64,000 nucleotides of DNA from Scolanthus callimorphus (GCA_033964015.1 JAWWUD010000052.1:558001-622000), one strand, 5' to 3'; shown: positions 40,145 through 52,493, numbered from the stretch's first letter. Notes: generated by a model from the sequence alone, not told the origin. Translations and numbers: made by a program.

Positions 40145-40949
40145 AAACCATAATCTTATAGCACTCACTTAGAGAGAAAAACAGCATTTTCAGCCATTTT
40201 ACAAGCTGGAAATTTCAAAATTTCCCCCAGACCCGGCCCCTGAAGGAGAATTATACATTCGCACTCTAGCACCTATCACTAGTGCTCTGTTCTAACAAGA
40301 GCTCATTGGTTCTAATTTATATCAGTACATGATTGTTTCGCTATTGAAAAAAAGATCTAGCATCTGAAACACTTATTTCGCCTCCCCGCCACGATTCAAT
40401 CACTAGCACAGCCTTTTTTAATCTGTTCTTTCGTTTGAAGGGGGGTCTTGAGTTGTTCCCTAAATTGTAAGGGAGCCCTGAAAAATCTGAACGCTTTGAA
40501 AGGGGAGTGGTATGACTAGTTTTACGGGAAACTAGGTGGTCTGCGTCGGCGGAGACGTGAACATGAACAACAACAACCAAAGGTTGAAATTTATGTTAAA
40601 CGCCGTGGAAAAATGGTGTTTTGCTGAAAGGGGGGCCTCGAAATTTCCTTTGCGTAGTTAAAAGACCTTTTCTCCTCCACCCCCCTCTCGATGTAAATAA
40701 TGACCGGTCCCAGAAGCTTTCTGCCGGTCCCTAAAAATAATTTTATCCAGGCTTCATTTTTCCATTACGTTTACACTGTGAAAACGAAGGCGATGAACAT
40801 GGGGAGGTAATAAGCTCCTGGCTCTTGGGGGCTCCTGGAGACGCTGTGTCGTTTTTGTCAATGCCAACCCGTGCGTGACGCGGGCTACCTGTGTAGATAC
40901 TTCCGGACAAAGATGGCGGCCTACACGAACAGCGATTTTCCTCCAAAAT

Positions 40950-41139
40950 CATACCTGCCAACTCTCCCGGTTTACACGGAAGACTCTCGGTTTGTACCCT
41001 CAGTCTCCCGAAAATTGAGTCTTTCCATATATTTACTGTATATCTCCGGGTAAATTTCTTGCGATTTTCTCTTATAGTTGTTGTATCTGGGACAAAATCT
41101 CCCGGTCAAATTTTGGAGTTTTCAGAGTTGGCAGGTATG
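40950..41139. mobile_element. Palindromic element with CATACCTGCCAACTC ends
   Basis: CATACCTGCCAACTCTCCCGG-like left end and GAGTTGGCAGGTATG right end are inverted, 190 bp, with internal CTCCCGG repeats. A decayed relative is at 8838-9012. It ends 180 bp downstream (in transcription) of the oxygenase gene's stop codon. Confidence 0.75.
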
Positions 41140-41319
41140 CAAGTTTTGATGAGCTTTTTGACAATTTAGAGTAATAAATAAGCCAGGAAAACACCTGCTG
41201 AAATTCCAAATATGGTAGGTAGAAACTTCTATATAAGTAAACGACACATTATCAACGAGAACTGTCTTGGTGTGTTTGATATGATTTATTCGTTTGTTTG
41301 TCTTACATTTTAAGAGGGC

Positions 41320-44300
41320 TTAGGCTTTATACTCCCCTTCAATGCCATAACTATCTCGCTCAAACTGGTAGAAGAAGTCTGCCGCGTTGACGGGTGGGTA
41401 TTTATCCGAGCCATCTAGGCATTGGAGTACAAAGTCTTCGCGCGGGTTGAAAAAGTACCCCAAGAGCGGCGCGATTTCTGACGATGGGCTTCCTGTGTTG
41501 GCAAGACGACGCGATGGACCTGGAAAAGAAGTGGGTGTTCACTAACATATTATCAAAAACAGGGAACATGAAAAATGAAGTGACACAATTTTAGGGTCAA
41601 TTTAGAGAGATTAAATGCAGTCCAGTTCACAAGAAGTTAACAAAATCAGGGACTCATAAGCCCCTGGCAAAATAAATAACATTTCAACTACCAGATCACT
41701 AACAAATTTCCAGTATTTACGTGTCGAATCTGCCATTAGCATTTTTGATATCTCGCCGTTTGACTGGACAAAACTTTCAAAACTTGGAAATTTGATAGCT
41801 AGAGCTACTAAATCCTTTGTTCTTTCTTTCTTTCTTACGCTATGCTCGAGTACAGTGCGAATTCGAGGCTCAATTTCCTGAGGTCTTGAAGTTTGGCACT
41901 CGACTACAGTTTTTTATTTGACAATTTTAGCTAGCAAAATGTTTACACAGTAAGACATTTTCAACACTTCAATTCTGAGGAAGGCGGGGTTCTCAAGTAG
42001 GAGTAGTTTCCCTCCGTGGTTGTATTCCCTCCGTGGTTTTATTCAATTAAATTTCAGTAACTCACAGAACTCTTGATTCTATCAGCAGTCCATCTTGGCA
42101 TGAACGTCCCCATAAGAAGCAATATAGTGCCTTCGATGTATGGAGCTGGGATGAATTCCCCTTCAGTATTTTGAACCTGCAGTAATACATAACCCTCTCT
42201 TAAGGCGCGATCAAATGGTGATGAGCTAATGTAAGCTAATGAGAGGTGATGAGAGTTTTCCGGTTTGATCGCGAACTCTCATCGACTCTCATTCACTTTC
42301 ATCCACTCTCATGCACTTTGAGTTGTTACCGTTTGATCGCGCGGATGAGAGTTGTTCAGTCAGCAGCTTTTGCCAAAAGAACTGCATGTTCATTTGGTTC
42401 CTGAACTGCAGGCATTGCTCCGCGGACAGGAACTGGGTGCTAGTGCTCACGCTGACTCTCGTCAATTCTCATCGCCGTTTGATCCCTGCTTTAGAGCGTA
42501 CGGAATTTCGCAGATAGGAGAGTATTTTTTAAGTAAATATGAAAATAATAATAATTTAAAAAACATAGCAAAAATTAGGTCTGGATCCGCGCCTGTTGTT
42601 TGAATAAAGTGAAAGAAAAGCATGTCATGTTTAGAGCGGATTTCAGATGAATGTCGAAAACTAAACGCATTAAAAACCACTAGCCTATGAGGAGTCGAAG
42701 CCATTCACGGCCTTTAGTGATGACGTGGCAATGGTTTGTTTTCTTTTAGTTTGCAATTGATAGGCAGTGAGAGACGAAACACTTTGCTCTCCACCAATAA
42801 AAACGCTGACTAAACGCAAGTCCGATTTACTTCGTCGGTCATCTGAAAGCCACTCTTCTTTATGTTAACCTTAACCTTATATTCTGCGATAAAAAAAATT
42901 GAACTGACAAAATGGTTTCGATTTCGAAGACTGGACCCTAATGTTATTATCGATGACATAGCCCTTTTTTGTATTCGAATCCTCCAGAACTGGCTGACAA
43001 TCTAAAATTGTCGCTTCTCTACTGATAATGTGGGCTCCCTTTGGTTTTTCAGTCGCTCACGACTGCGAAAAAGATGCTGGAAAAGACGAACAACATCATT
43101 TTTCGAACGTCTGTTAGTGGTGGATTTTGCAACCTTCTAAGTCAAATAGAAAAAGCAAAAATCGTTTAGGATTCCAAATGTGCGTGGTATGTGGATATTT
43201 CCATATATTGAAGTGGAGAAACTCGACACGTTTTACAAGGAAATTTCTCATATGTATACGTGATACGGCCTGATTGCACATCAATGAATCATTGTCGCAG
43301 CCATCACCCCTACCTCCCCCCTTACCTCCAAGCCGGGTACGTCATCAAGCATCAAGAGTGTTATTGCTCCGTAATCCGAGTGTTTTCCCAAGCGCATCTG
43401 GCCCGGCTTGACCGGGAACCCTGTGGGTAGCTCTGGGTAGTAATTGACTCGGAAAGCTGACAAGCCCCCAGGCTGGAGTATATTGGTGAAGAACGCTTCA
43501 AACACATCCGGGTCCTAAGACAGCGGATTATAATACACTTAATGACTGCTCCCGAGTGAAACACAGAGTTTTGTTTTCTCGAGAATCTCGAGATTCGAGG
43601 GGGAAAAAACTCGCTGATTCCCGAGAATGCAGTCATTAAGTGTTTTATTATATAAACCTCAGTGTTTTACAGAGATTTCTGCCGCTGAGAAAAAACATAT
43701 ATTTTCACATGTGCTATTTATAGAATCGCATTTACTATTGAAACCTATGTATTTTCTTTTGAGTGATATTTTCTCTGTACTAATAAACATATACATGCGA
43801 AAACTAACGACATGAGAGTCCGACGTTTCGGCGACACCTTACCGCCATTGTCAAGGGAAATCTAATAAGTTTCTAATATAAGTAAAAAACGTTTATTTTC
43901 TGAAAAGCACAAATAATTTGAGTGCTAAAAATAGCACAATATCTATCGTTTTGTCTTGTAGTATAACGTGAAACATGGTCACTCCTAGACTATAGTGTAC
44001 TGTTGTACGCCTTTGACTCACCAAATCTAGACCAATAGCAATAGCAGACAAGGCGCGTCTACCAAGGGGCTCCAGATCTGAGAAGAGCTTCAAACAGGCC
44101 GGCTTTAGCTTGGGTGCAGCCTCGTCTGGCCACTCCTGAGATGATATAAAATACACCAATTTGCATTTGTCGTCACTGTTGAGGTGCCTTTGTGCTCGCC
44201 CCATGGTCTTAAATCTGAATTGTCTTAAATTGAGATTTCGTCAGTTTTCTCCGGCCGCTTTCAGTCTTTACAGAAAATATAAGCGCTATAAAAGAGACTC

Positions 44301-47300
44301 CTACAAATAGGCGTCTATCCGCTCAAGCGAAACATTCAATAAATTCAAAGATCTACAAATTAGGGTTCGAATCTCAAGGGTGTCGGAAAAAGTACTCCGC
44401 CAACAATCGTTGGTTTTAGCCTACTTGCCAGCTCTCCAGTGGATTTTTTCGGATATTTAAAAAAATTTTTTCCGGATATTTGATTTTTTGGCGCGCGGGA
44501 GTCCTGTGTCGCGGGGGAAAAGAAGAGACAGGAATCCCGCGCGCCAAAAAAAAATCAAATATCCGAAAAAAAAAAACACTGGAGAGCGGGCTAACAGGCT
44601 AACAGTCGTTCATCGACCTACCCCGTCCATTGAACTGATGTCAAACGTCTCCTTCAGATCCCCTGGGGTGCCGGGATCGACTCTGAGAGAAAAGAGAATC
44701 GCACCGCATTTGTATGTGGGATAACTGATTCGTCCGAAGTCATTTTACTGCGCTTTTCATAACTCTGCGAACTCCCACTTGACATTTCCGAACGACAAAC
44801 TACGTTTTGGCTTCCGTCAATCAAACCTTTTAAGTCAAGTCCACGCTTTGTTTCTGAGTTTGGTTTGTATTTTAGAGTGAAAATTTGTGTTTTTGAAGCC
44901 TAGCTACAATGCCGGACAAAATTACTTGTCGCGTCCATCAAAAATAGCCGATTTGTCCCGCATTGTAGCCCCTATGATATCACAAGATCAATCAGAGCCT
45001 CCGTGAAATAACCCAGAGCTGTTCACTCGTTTGATTGACGGAAGCCAAACCGCGGTTTGTTGGTTGGTGTAGAGTTCGCAGAATTATGAAAATCGCAGTA
45101 ATCAGAAGGCTATCTGTTATGTCTCAGGAAATGTGAGATCGATTTCATTTCAAGAAACTTTTGTCGACATTTCGTCCGTCCTTCGATTGAAAATCAACTG
45201 CAATCAATGACAAATCAGTACAAATATACAGCATTTAGGCATCAAATAGTTTAGTGAGGAATTTTAAATTAAACAGACAAGGAAGTCAATTACCTTTCAA
45301 TTTTCGTAACAGCGAAATATCAAATCGAAACTAGAGTTCCACGGTTTGTAAACACTCGAACCGACTGTCCGTGAGAGGGGATAAAACGTAGGCTAACCCT
45401 GTGGAATTAATCAACATTCTCTCGGGACCCCTGTGGGAATTCCAAAGTTGCCCAAATTAAAGGAAGTAAAAAAGAAAGTCATGTGGAAATTCCAGGGCAA
45501 AAAACAACGACCCCTTTTGAAATTCCAGGACCCCTGTGGAAATTCGAGGTTCGACATAAATGGGGTAAAACGGACATAAAATGGGACCCCCTTTATTCAA
45601 CTTACATCTGAGCTTCCATCCTCGTCCATCCGTTTAGCTGTGTCCCCTCCTCTCTTGGATATTTAGACTTGACACTCACGTCGAGTTGAAAGAACTCGCC
45701 TGCTCGTTGCTTGACCTCGTCAATCTACAAAATATATTATATTGAAATTTTGAGCGTCTGTCAGGGAAGCGTGCTTTATTATCATACCAAGTGGGAACAA
45801 CATAAACAGAGAAATAAAGAAGCGCACGCTAATCTAGCCTCCCAATATCAACTGTGGGTCACCAACAACTATGAGTAAATTTAAGGTGGATCGACCCAGT
45901 AATTTTGTACCCATGCCAAGAAATTTTGAAAACCTCTCATATAAATTTCTATATCGCAGCCAATATAACACACATACTACCCATAGACTGAAATACATGT
46001 CAGTACAAAAGTTGGGGAGATCGGAGCTAGTATCACGTGACAACAGGGCCACGCCTATTTTTACTCTCAGCCCAGTTTCAGGCTGTAACAACATTTTTCG
46101 AAAAATGCTCTACGGTACCTCGAGATGGAGTGGTTCCCCCCGCGTAACCGAAGTTTGATTAAATTTTACAAGACCGATTTGAAGATATTTAAGGATTTAT
46201 AAATCATGGCTCAAAATTGGTTGGCATGGGTACAAAATTACTGGGTCGATCCACCTTAAAGAGAGTTCCCATTAACACCTCGTTTGAATTTTTTATTTAA
46301 CCGCTTTTTTTTATTAAACACTTTTATTTAGGTTGAAAAATAACATTTTTTTAATTACATTTTTTTATTTGACCGTTTTACTTGCTTCGTTGCTATTTTA
46401 ATGCGTTTTATTTTTTATTCTTTCTTTATATTGACCTCCCTAAAGTTGACACTCCATTTTAACCTTATTATTATTATTCATTTCTTTTTCTTCTTTCACT
46501 CCCCTTATTTTGTTAATCCCCACTAAATGTATTGCATGATGGGTAACCCCCGTTGCAAGGCCCCCCATTTGTAGATGTAGAAATGTGGTGGATTTCGGTA
46601 TTTTTTCGGTCACGTGACTTCTGGCTCGCCAGGGAAAAAGTCGAATTTCTTCACGACGTGCACACTCTCGACCAATAAGATGCTAGAAAAAGTGAACTTT
46701 GACACGTGATACGCTCTCGAGTCTCGACCAATAAGATACTAGAAAAAGCGAACTTTGACACGTGGTATATAATTATTATTTATCACGTTAATAGAGCACT
46801 CAAGTGATGACGTCACAAAAGACAAATTTTCGATTTAGCAATATTTGTCTTTGGATTTGGAGAGGGCACAATAAATGAATGCCACACACCAAAAATGAGG
46901 CGAATCGGTTCCAACGAGACCGAGATATGGCCCCCTCAATACATACTTTTCTTTAAGAAATCACTGTATTTTTTATTGCGTTCATAAAGTTTTGAAAGCA
47001 GTCTAAAAAACAGTGATTTCAGAATATTCAGGTGGCCATGTCTCTATCGCGTTTCAACCGATTCGCCTCATTTTGCATCCGATTCTCTTTCCACTTCACG
47101 TCTTTCATTATTCGTGGACTAAAATTAGAAGATTTTTCAAATGTTTGACGTCACACTTGAGTACTCTATATTGATTGATTAAAGTATAATTACTCAAGTG
47201 GTTCTAAGAATTTCTGCGCGCTGATTGGTCGAGAGGTCTGTTTTCTCTTGCTATAATCACCTACCGGTGATTATAACATTGAAAAGATTGGGAGTGCGCG

Positions 47301-48719
47301 CTCGAGTTTTGTTATAACCGTGAAAAAATCCACCAAAAACACGTTTCTTTTTTGTCTAAAACGCTTATGAATCACTGAGGCTCCCGTGATTTTTCGCCTC
47401 GGTGACTATTCGCCGATAATTACGGCGGCTTCGGCGACTAATTGTTAAACAGTTATCAGGAAATGAAACCCAGTTTTCAATTCTACACATCAACCAATAT
47501 TATCAATCAGGCGTAATATGTCGTTTTCAATCCTCCCTAGTCAAGTCAAGTCAAGTCAAGTCAATATTCCCTAAAGTTTTAGAGTCCTATACATACGGCC
47601 TTTCAAAAAAAATATTGCTTTGCGAATCAGTGGTCTTTGGCCGTCGAGCGCCTTTGTTATGGTGGTCACCCATTGTTTCCCAAAGCAGCACTAATCTTTA
47701 CCCAATTTGCCATGCGCGTTTTTTCCCTGCGATCTGCGCGTTTTCCCTCTGTGATCTGCGCGGGATTGTTCTATCCGTGACCTCCATCAGCTTCGTGTCT
47801 GTCTGGCAAATCCTGAGCCTCGATTTCAGTCCGGTATCTTAACTGTTCGATGAAGAAATAAACGGATTGATTGATTGATGTTTTATGCGGGGATCTCAAA
47901 ATATTTAATTTCCCTCGGGCGCCTTTGGTCTTTGAAATAGAACGGTTTGAGTGACAGTTTGAAGAGCTGAGTTTCGTGTATCAGAGTTAATTTGTTGCCT
48001 TTATAACATAGTAAGGTTAGAATATATAGGGCTGGTAACTATTAGAGTTCACTTTAGTTTTCATCTATCAGGTGGTCATTTGTTTATTCGATCAAGTCTT
48101 GTATAGTCAGTTTTTCTTACCCACCCCACACCGCACCGCACTGAGAACTTGTATCTCGAGGGTAAATCTCTCCTTCGCTCGTACAATTTTTGTATTGGAA
48201 ACGAAATCTCACGGCTTTGCGGTTAGCACAAAAGCGACGGAGAGGTCGTGGGATCCCCAAACGCGGAAATCGAAGAGGTCAAAGAGGCGGGTAGGGCTCG
48301 TTTGCAATCCCCCGCACTGTTAAATTCTCCATCATATGATATTTTCACGCGATATTAAATACTAAATCAGATGATTGATTGTTTCGATTTCAGAGATTTT
48401 GCAAATTCGATAAATATCCTCGCAGCACTCCGCTTTCTTTCAGAAACTTCTAGTTTATGAGGTGTATACGTTAGCATAAACACATGACGTCGAGCGAGCG
48501 AATAAGCTAAGAGCTCTCTCCTTCTCTCGGTCTCTGCATCCTCACCTCTGACACTGGAACGCCATGATTTTTCAAGTACACAAATCCCAATGAGCTGAGC
48601 GCTTGTACCATGTTCCTTCCTAGTTCCTTTACATCTGCGTTGCTTGAGCTAGGCCGTGTCTTGTGCCTTAGGCTAAAGGCGCTAAAATCCACGACTGGAA
48701 AAGCTGAGATCGTTTCCAT
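41320..48719 (-). CDS. 2-oxoglutarate/Fe(II) oxygenase, IPNS-like, 7 exons
   Basis: Exons (- strand): 48719-48546, 45724-45606, 44682-44622, 44135-44022, 43514-43326, 42176-42066, 41519-41320; all GT-AG and in phase. Exon 1 starts METISAFPVVDFSAFS, the DIOX_N beginning, with GFVYLKNHGVP. The jelly-roll has FRVNYYPELP, GQMRLGKHSDYGAITLLMLDDVPGLE and VHRVV; iron ligands are therefore His201, Asp203 and His258. In exon 7 the frame with VHRVVLPTQEAHRQKSRRS breaks at about 41464. GYFFNPREDF, KYPPVNAADFF and the stop are in the +1 frame, so one base is missing just after the likely 2-oxoglutarate-binding Arg-x-Ser. Upstream codons and all splice sites are sound. The family also includes plant and fungal oxidases; the substrate here is unknown. 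Confidence 0.85.
42200..42495. mobile_element. Palindromic repeat with GGCGCGATCAAATGG arms
   Basis: GCGCGATCAAATGG, GGTTTGATCGCG, CCGTTTGATCGCGC and CCGTTTGATCCC occur in alternating orientation among CTCTCAT(C)-rich repeats, in intron 5 of the oxygenase gene. Confidence 0.55.
42633..42856. mobile_element. MITE, AGAGCGGATTTCA terminal family, copy 3
   Basis: The left end AGAGCGGATTTCAGATGAATG and the more decayed right end GTCGGTCATCTGAAAGCCACTCT are inverted. In intron 5 of the oxygenase gene. Confidence 0.7.
43528..43654. mobile_element. Palindromic MITE directly upstream of exon 5
   Basis: ATAATACACTTAATGACTGC and GCAGTCATTAAGTGTTTTAT are inverted, with CTCGAGAATCTCGAG in the centre. 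It begins 14 bp from the exon 5 acceptor of the oxygenase gene (which lies at lower coordinates), within the likely polypyrimidine/branch region. Confidence 0.65.
44425..44605. mobile_element. Palindromic MITE with CTCTCCAGTG ends
   Basis: CCAGCTCTCCAGTG and CACTGGAGAGCGGG flank inverted ATATCCG and GGCGCGCGGGA / TCCCGCGCGCC arms. In intron 3 of the oxygenase gene. Confidence 0.7.
44742..45108. mobile_element. Palindromic MITE in intron 2 of the oxygenase gene
   Basis: ACTGCGCTTTTCATAACTCT and AGAATTATGAAAATCGCAGT are inverted ends. GGCTTCCGTCAATCAAAC and GTTTGATTGACGGAAGCC pair further in. About 367 bp. Confidence 0.75.
45398..45590. repeat. Diverged inverted relatives of the 31-bp minisatellite
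   Basis: ATGTGGAAATTCCAGGGCAAAA, CCCCTGTGGAAATTCGAGG and similar blocks are the complement of the unit repeated at 1-487, here in about five irregular copies. It borders exon 2 of the oxygenase gene. Confidence 0.7.
45882..46260. mobile_element. Palindromic MITE with ~45-bp arms
   Basis: TTAAGGTGGATCGACCCAGT and ACTGGGTCGATCCACCTTAA are exact inverted ends, and the arms continue through TTTTGTACCCATGCCAA. In intron 1 of the oxygenase gene. Confidence 0.85.
46664..46768. repeat. Two-copy tandem duplication, ~60 bp
   Basis: CTCTCGACCAATAAGATGC, TAGAAAAAGTGAACTTTGAC and ACGTGATA are repeated immediately downstream with three or four changes. Confidence 0.75.
46794..47172. mobile_element. MITE with AGAGCACTCAAGTG ends
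   Basis: AGAGCACTCAAGTGATGACG and CGTCACACTTGAGTACTCT are inverted ends, about 375 bp. Inner arms also pair (CGAATCGGTT / AACCGATTCG; CACTGTATTTT / AACAGTGATT). Confidence 0.75.
47183..47300. mobile_element. Relative of the MITE at 23690-23835
   Basis: ATAATTACTCAAGTGG and CTGCGCGCTGATTGG match the 23.7-kb element in part. The centre TAATCACCTACCGGTGATTA is palindromic. Confidence 0.5.
47600..47880 (+). mobile_element. Retroposon 3' end with (GATT)n tail
   Basis: The sequence ends GAAGAAATAAACGGATTGATTGATTGAT, the short-repeat tail style of non-LTR elements. The preceding 200 bp have no recognised protein similarity. Confidence 0.4.
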
Positions 48720-48904
48720 CGTATCGCTGCAAATTTTCCTTTGTACAAAGCACAGGAGAGCACGAAATATATGAAAGTTTTATTAGCACTTAGCAGAGCT
48801 TGGCAAGGTCATATGAAGTGCCTGTTTAAAGTTTCGATTGTCTTGTCACCGGCATGTCACAGGCGCTGGCGCGTCAAAAACTCTTTGTTGCGTTACAACA
48901 GGCC

Positions 48905-49292
48905 GTTATCACGCAATATTGATTAATAATATATAATAGTTATCAGAAAATAAAATCCTGTTTCCACTCTACACATCCGTATTAGTACAACTACTGAAGT
49001 TTCAAAATAATTACTTGAAAACTGGCTGAGATATGAATTTTCAATGGGCAAATACGTGAAGTCGAGGCTGACGGGCATCCATGCCCGTCCAGCCTCGTTC
49101 CGATGTATTTTCCCATACATTTCTTGTAAAAAAAGTAAGCCATAATACGAAGTTTTCAAAAATTCATATCCCAATCAGTATTCAATCAATCTTCACCAAA
49201 CTTTGCAATTTTACTAATACGATGAAGAAATACTGGATTTTATTTTCTGATAACTATATTATTAATCAGTATTGCGTGATAACGGTCTATGA
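48905..49292. mobile_element. Long palindromic MITE, AACTATTATATATTATT family
   Basis: GTTATCACGCAATATTGATT and AATCAGTATTGCGTGATAAC are inverted ends. The arms continue through ATAACTAT, TTTTATTTTCTGATA and the TCACCAAACTTTGCA motif. A related copy is at 53752-54055 and a half-copy at 1564-1660. It lies 190 bp upstream of the oxygenase gene's start codon. Confidence 0.8.
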
Positions 49293-49465
49293 TGGTTTAA
49301 TTTGAACCCATATGGATATGCGATCGGATGCATGTACTACCAAAGGGTACCCAAATGGTACTTGGCGAGTATTTACGAGATTGTGTGCACCCTGTTTTCT
49401 CTGCGAGACCAAGCATTTTGAATTTGAAGCAAATGAGAGCAGGGAGATTGGCAAAACAGACTAAG

Positions 49466-49830
49466 GAATCTGAACATTCTGCCTCTTACTTATGACAGGG
49501 AAATTAGAGACTTGGTCTTTTTTTGCAAGTGCCTGTCTGGACCTACTAATTTAGATGTCAATGACTTTGTCTCTTGTAACGCATGGTCGCTCACGTAACC
49601 TGAATCCGTCCCTTACTCTCAAACCGGCATCCTGCAGAACCTCGACCGTATTGTAAAACCCTGGAACTATATGCAAAATTGCCCCTCCTAATACTCTTTT
49701 GAACCACATGTCTCTCAAAGTTTTCCTGATCAGTTTATATTCCACACTGGTGTCTGACACCTATGACCCTGAACTGTCTTGTACCTGGTCCCTGGTACGC
49801 GACTGTGGCTGCCACCGCAACTAGTTTTAA
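49466..49830 (+). pseudogene. Decayed LINE 3' end (CR1/L2-like C-terminus)
   Basis: In the + strand frame beginning AGGAATCTGAACATTCTG the sequence reads RNLNILPLTYDREIRDLVFF then KCLSG and LDVNDFVS, characteristic of the region after the reverse transcriptase of LINE ORF2 proteins. Downstream there are several stops. No upstream RT remains, so this is a 5'-truncated, old copy. Confidence 0.7.
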
Positions 49831-49967
49831 ACTTTAAAATGTGTACATCGTCCTTCCCTTTTATATTTTCTTATTAACAGGGGGTCGCGCCTCGCATGGG
49901 CCTTGAGCCCGTTTGCGCGTCCCCTATTGGACACTACATTTCCCTTGTAAATATTTTTTTTTATGTG

Positions 49968-50304
49968 ATATCAAGAGTGGATTAACAAGAGTTAGAATCT
50001 TTCCCTACTGTATTTGTCCACATCACAGTCAGAAAAGTGTCTATTTTAGATTTGAGTTATTCAAATGCTCAGGCTCGAAAATATCCTACCTTATCTTTGC
50101 GATTTTAACGGTTTTTCCATTGATCTGCGATTTAATTTTAGGCTGGATCTCGGAACTGTTCGCGTGGCGAGAAAGTGGGAAGCCTGTGGATGACGAATTT
50201 TCGCGGGCATCCTAGTTCTAAAAATAGACACTTTTCTGACTGTGATTCGGGCGTACATAGTAAATATGGAAACTCTTGGTAATCCACTCTTGGTGATATT
50301 TAAA
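49968..50304. mobile_element. Palindromic MITE with ATATCAAGAGTGGATTA ends
   Basis: GATATCAAGAGTGGATTAAC and AATCCACTCTTGGTGATAT are inverted ends. AGAAAAGTGTCTATTTT and AAAATAGACACTTTTCT pair inside. About 337 bp. Confidence 0.8.
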
Positions 50305-50339
50305 TTTGTGATTATTTTAATTCTGTCCAATAAAGTTCT

Positions 50340-51060
50340 AAAAAAAAAAAAACGTATCGATCACCTTTTGCGAGAACTAACAAAACTTTGAGCAAGTAAA
50401 TAAATTTTGAGCAAAATTGAAAGGCTATTTCGAGCAAAAAGGATGTAAAACGTTGGGAGAGGTGATACTTTCGTCAGCAAACAGTTTATTTACAAAAGGC
50501 TTTTTGCAATCACTTGATATATGTGTAAAAACAAAAATGTTACTCGTCACTTAAATATTTTATCAAGCAACAGAAAGAGAAGACTAAGAGCTAAGAAGAA
50601 CAGAAAAGAATACGAGAGCTCTCAAACAGGGTCCAGAAGGGTTAAAATGGAAGCTAGCTGGGATTGGCCTTATTCTAGGCTGGGAAATGGGATTGGGGTT
50701 TCCTTTTCCTTGTAAAACGAAAAAACGTTGTTTTAAAACAATTCAGGATAAAATCAGTGTAAATTTGTGAAAAAGACATAACAGAGATAAAACGACAAAA
50801 AACAGCGGTTTCTTGTTTGTCTCCCCCGTGACCATACTCAGTATTTCGGCCAGCGGCTTGCAGCGTCACACACAACTGGGATTTGGCGATTGGGATTTGG
50901 CAACAATTTACACTGGGAAATGGGATTGGGGAAAATAAAACACGCGACATAACAGACACGCGAACAACGTATTGCTAGCTTATAATAATAGACTGACAGA
51001 AATAAACCCTGCTAGCAGGGCAACGCTTCTATGCTGACCCTTCTGAACCCCTTTACGTGA
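50340..51060. other. Intergenic, no gene seen
   Basis: Begins with an A-run after CAATAAAGTTCT. No exon-like frame or strong repeat was recognised. Confidence 0.4.
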
Positions 51061-51062
51061 CC

Positions 51063-51350
51063 TGCGCTCCTCGTCTCCTCACGGGGGAGGCTCAACCTCG
51101 TACCCAGAGCCCGTCATCTTTTGGCCAGCGGCAAGATTCAGGGCCCTGGGGGAATCCGATTTGTGAGCATGCGTGGTAGGTCAAAAACGTAACGAACTTT
51201 CATACAACAATCAAACCGGAAACCCAGAATCTGGGTTTTAAAAAAATCGATTCCCCCAGAGCCCTGAATCTTTGCCGCTGGCCAAAAGATGACGGGCTCT
51301 GGGTACGAGATTGGGGGAAGGCTCTGGTGACAGCCACTGACGCATGCGCG
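51063..51350. mobile_element. Mutator-like MITE split by a related palindrome
   Basis: The outer element keeps CTCACGGGGGAGGCTC (left) and GGAAGGCTCTGGTGACAGCC followed by ACTGACGCATGCGCGAGAAT (right), as in 14596-14812. Between them a second palindrome runs from CTCGTACCCAGAGCCCGTCA (51098) to TGACGGGCTCTGGGTACGAG (51310), with CTTTTGGCCAGCGGCAA / TTGCCGCTGGCCAAAAG arms. It shares CTCGTACCCAGAGC termini with its host, so one family member inserted into another. Confidence 0.7.
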
Positions 51351-52031
51351 AGAATTAATACAGAGCCGCTGATACAGAGCCGATTTAATACAGATCCGCC
51401 ATCTTGGATTTCATTTAATTTTGATTTGACTCTTCAGATAAATACTCAATGCAAGCAAAATGGCCAGAATGTACAAAATACTCATCAAAGAAGTGTTTGA
51501 CATTCAAAAATTTAAATTAAAAAGGATATTTGCGAATTTCAGAGTTAATTTTGGACCGTATTTTAAGATGAACAAAATCCCCCTACCCCTCCCCCCAAAT
51601 ATTTTGTGTCAAAAATTAATTATAGCCTGTACATAGATTACTAATGAGTATAAGCTCTGATAGTCATAAATTACCCAATGTGTCCAACATTAAGCTTGAA
51701 ATATGGCTGAAATCTCTGGCGTGGACGTAAGAACCGTACGGTCGCCATCGATGCTTCAGCTCTCGGGAAGATGTCTGGATGTATGGTCCTTTTTGTTTTT
51801 TACTACTATAGTAGAGTAAGAGGTGACGCTAAGATTGGCTAAACCTCGCTAAACCTGGCTAAAAGTCAAAATGAAGAAGTGTTTTATAGAGTAAGAGGTC
51901 ACAATAACATTGGCTAAAACTCGCTTAAAAGTGTATTTCTGACCGAAAAATGCTATAGTATATATAGAGGATATGGCGCGAAGATATGAGTTTTATTTTC
52001 GAGTGGCAAGAACAATATTTTGCGAATGAGC

Positions 52032-52215
52032 TTTTATTATATAGAAAAACTAGAAAACATTATTTCAAATTGATTTCCAAGCACTTTTGTTTTTACCGAT
52101 ATCCTCATAATTAGTGAGGATACGGAAAATATGTCACTCAGGTCCCGGATGTAGCTTCGTAGGAGATCTACGCGAGTGGCGTTGTCCCAGTAAAACACTC
52201 TTGTCTATATAATAA
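52032..52215. mobile_element. MITE with TTTATTATATAGA ends, copy 2
   Basis: Same element as 13574-13752, in the opposite orientation. It shares ATCAATTTGAAATAA-like, CAAGCACTTTTGTTTT and AGTAAAACACTCTTGTCTAT stretches. Confidence 0.75.
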
Positions 52216-52493
52216 AGTGGCTTATTTAGGCACTAAAGAACTAGATAAGGGCGTTTTTTTCAAACGTAGAGGTACTTTAATTTTAGCGCTCATCGAACTC
52301 AGTCAGACTTCACACACAGCGACTATAAACTGCAACTATCAACTCTGGAGTTCGCTCAATGATCCTGGGTTAAACTACAAAGTTTTGACTGCAAAGTTTG
52401 CACGCCCATGAGCGAAGCTTTGGCGCAGGTCGCGAGTTATAACAAAGGTAGAAAGTTTAGTTGCTTTATTTCTTCCTGATAAAATAAATATGT

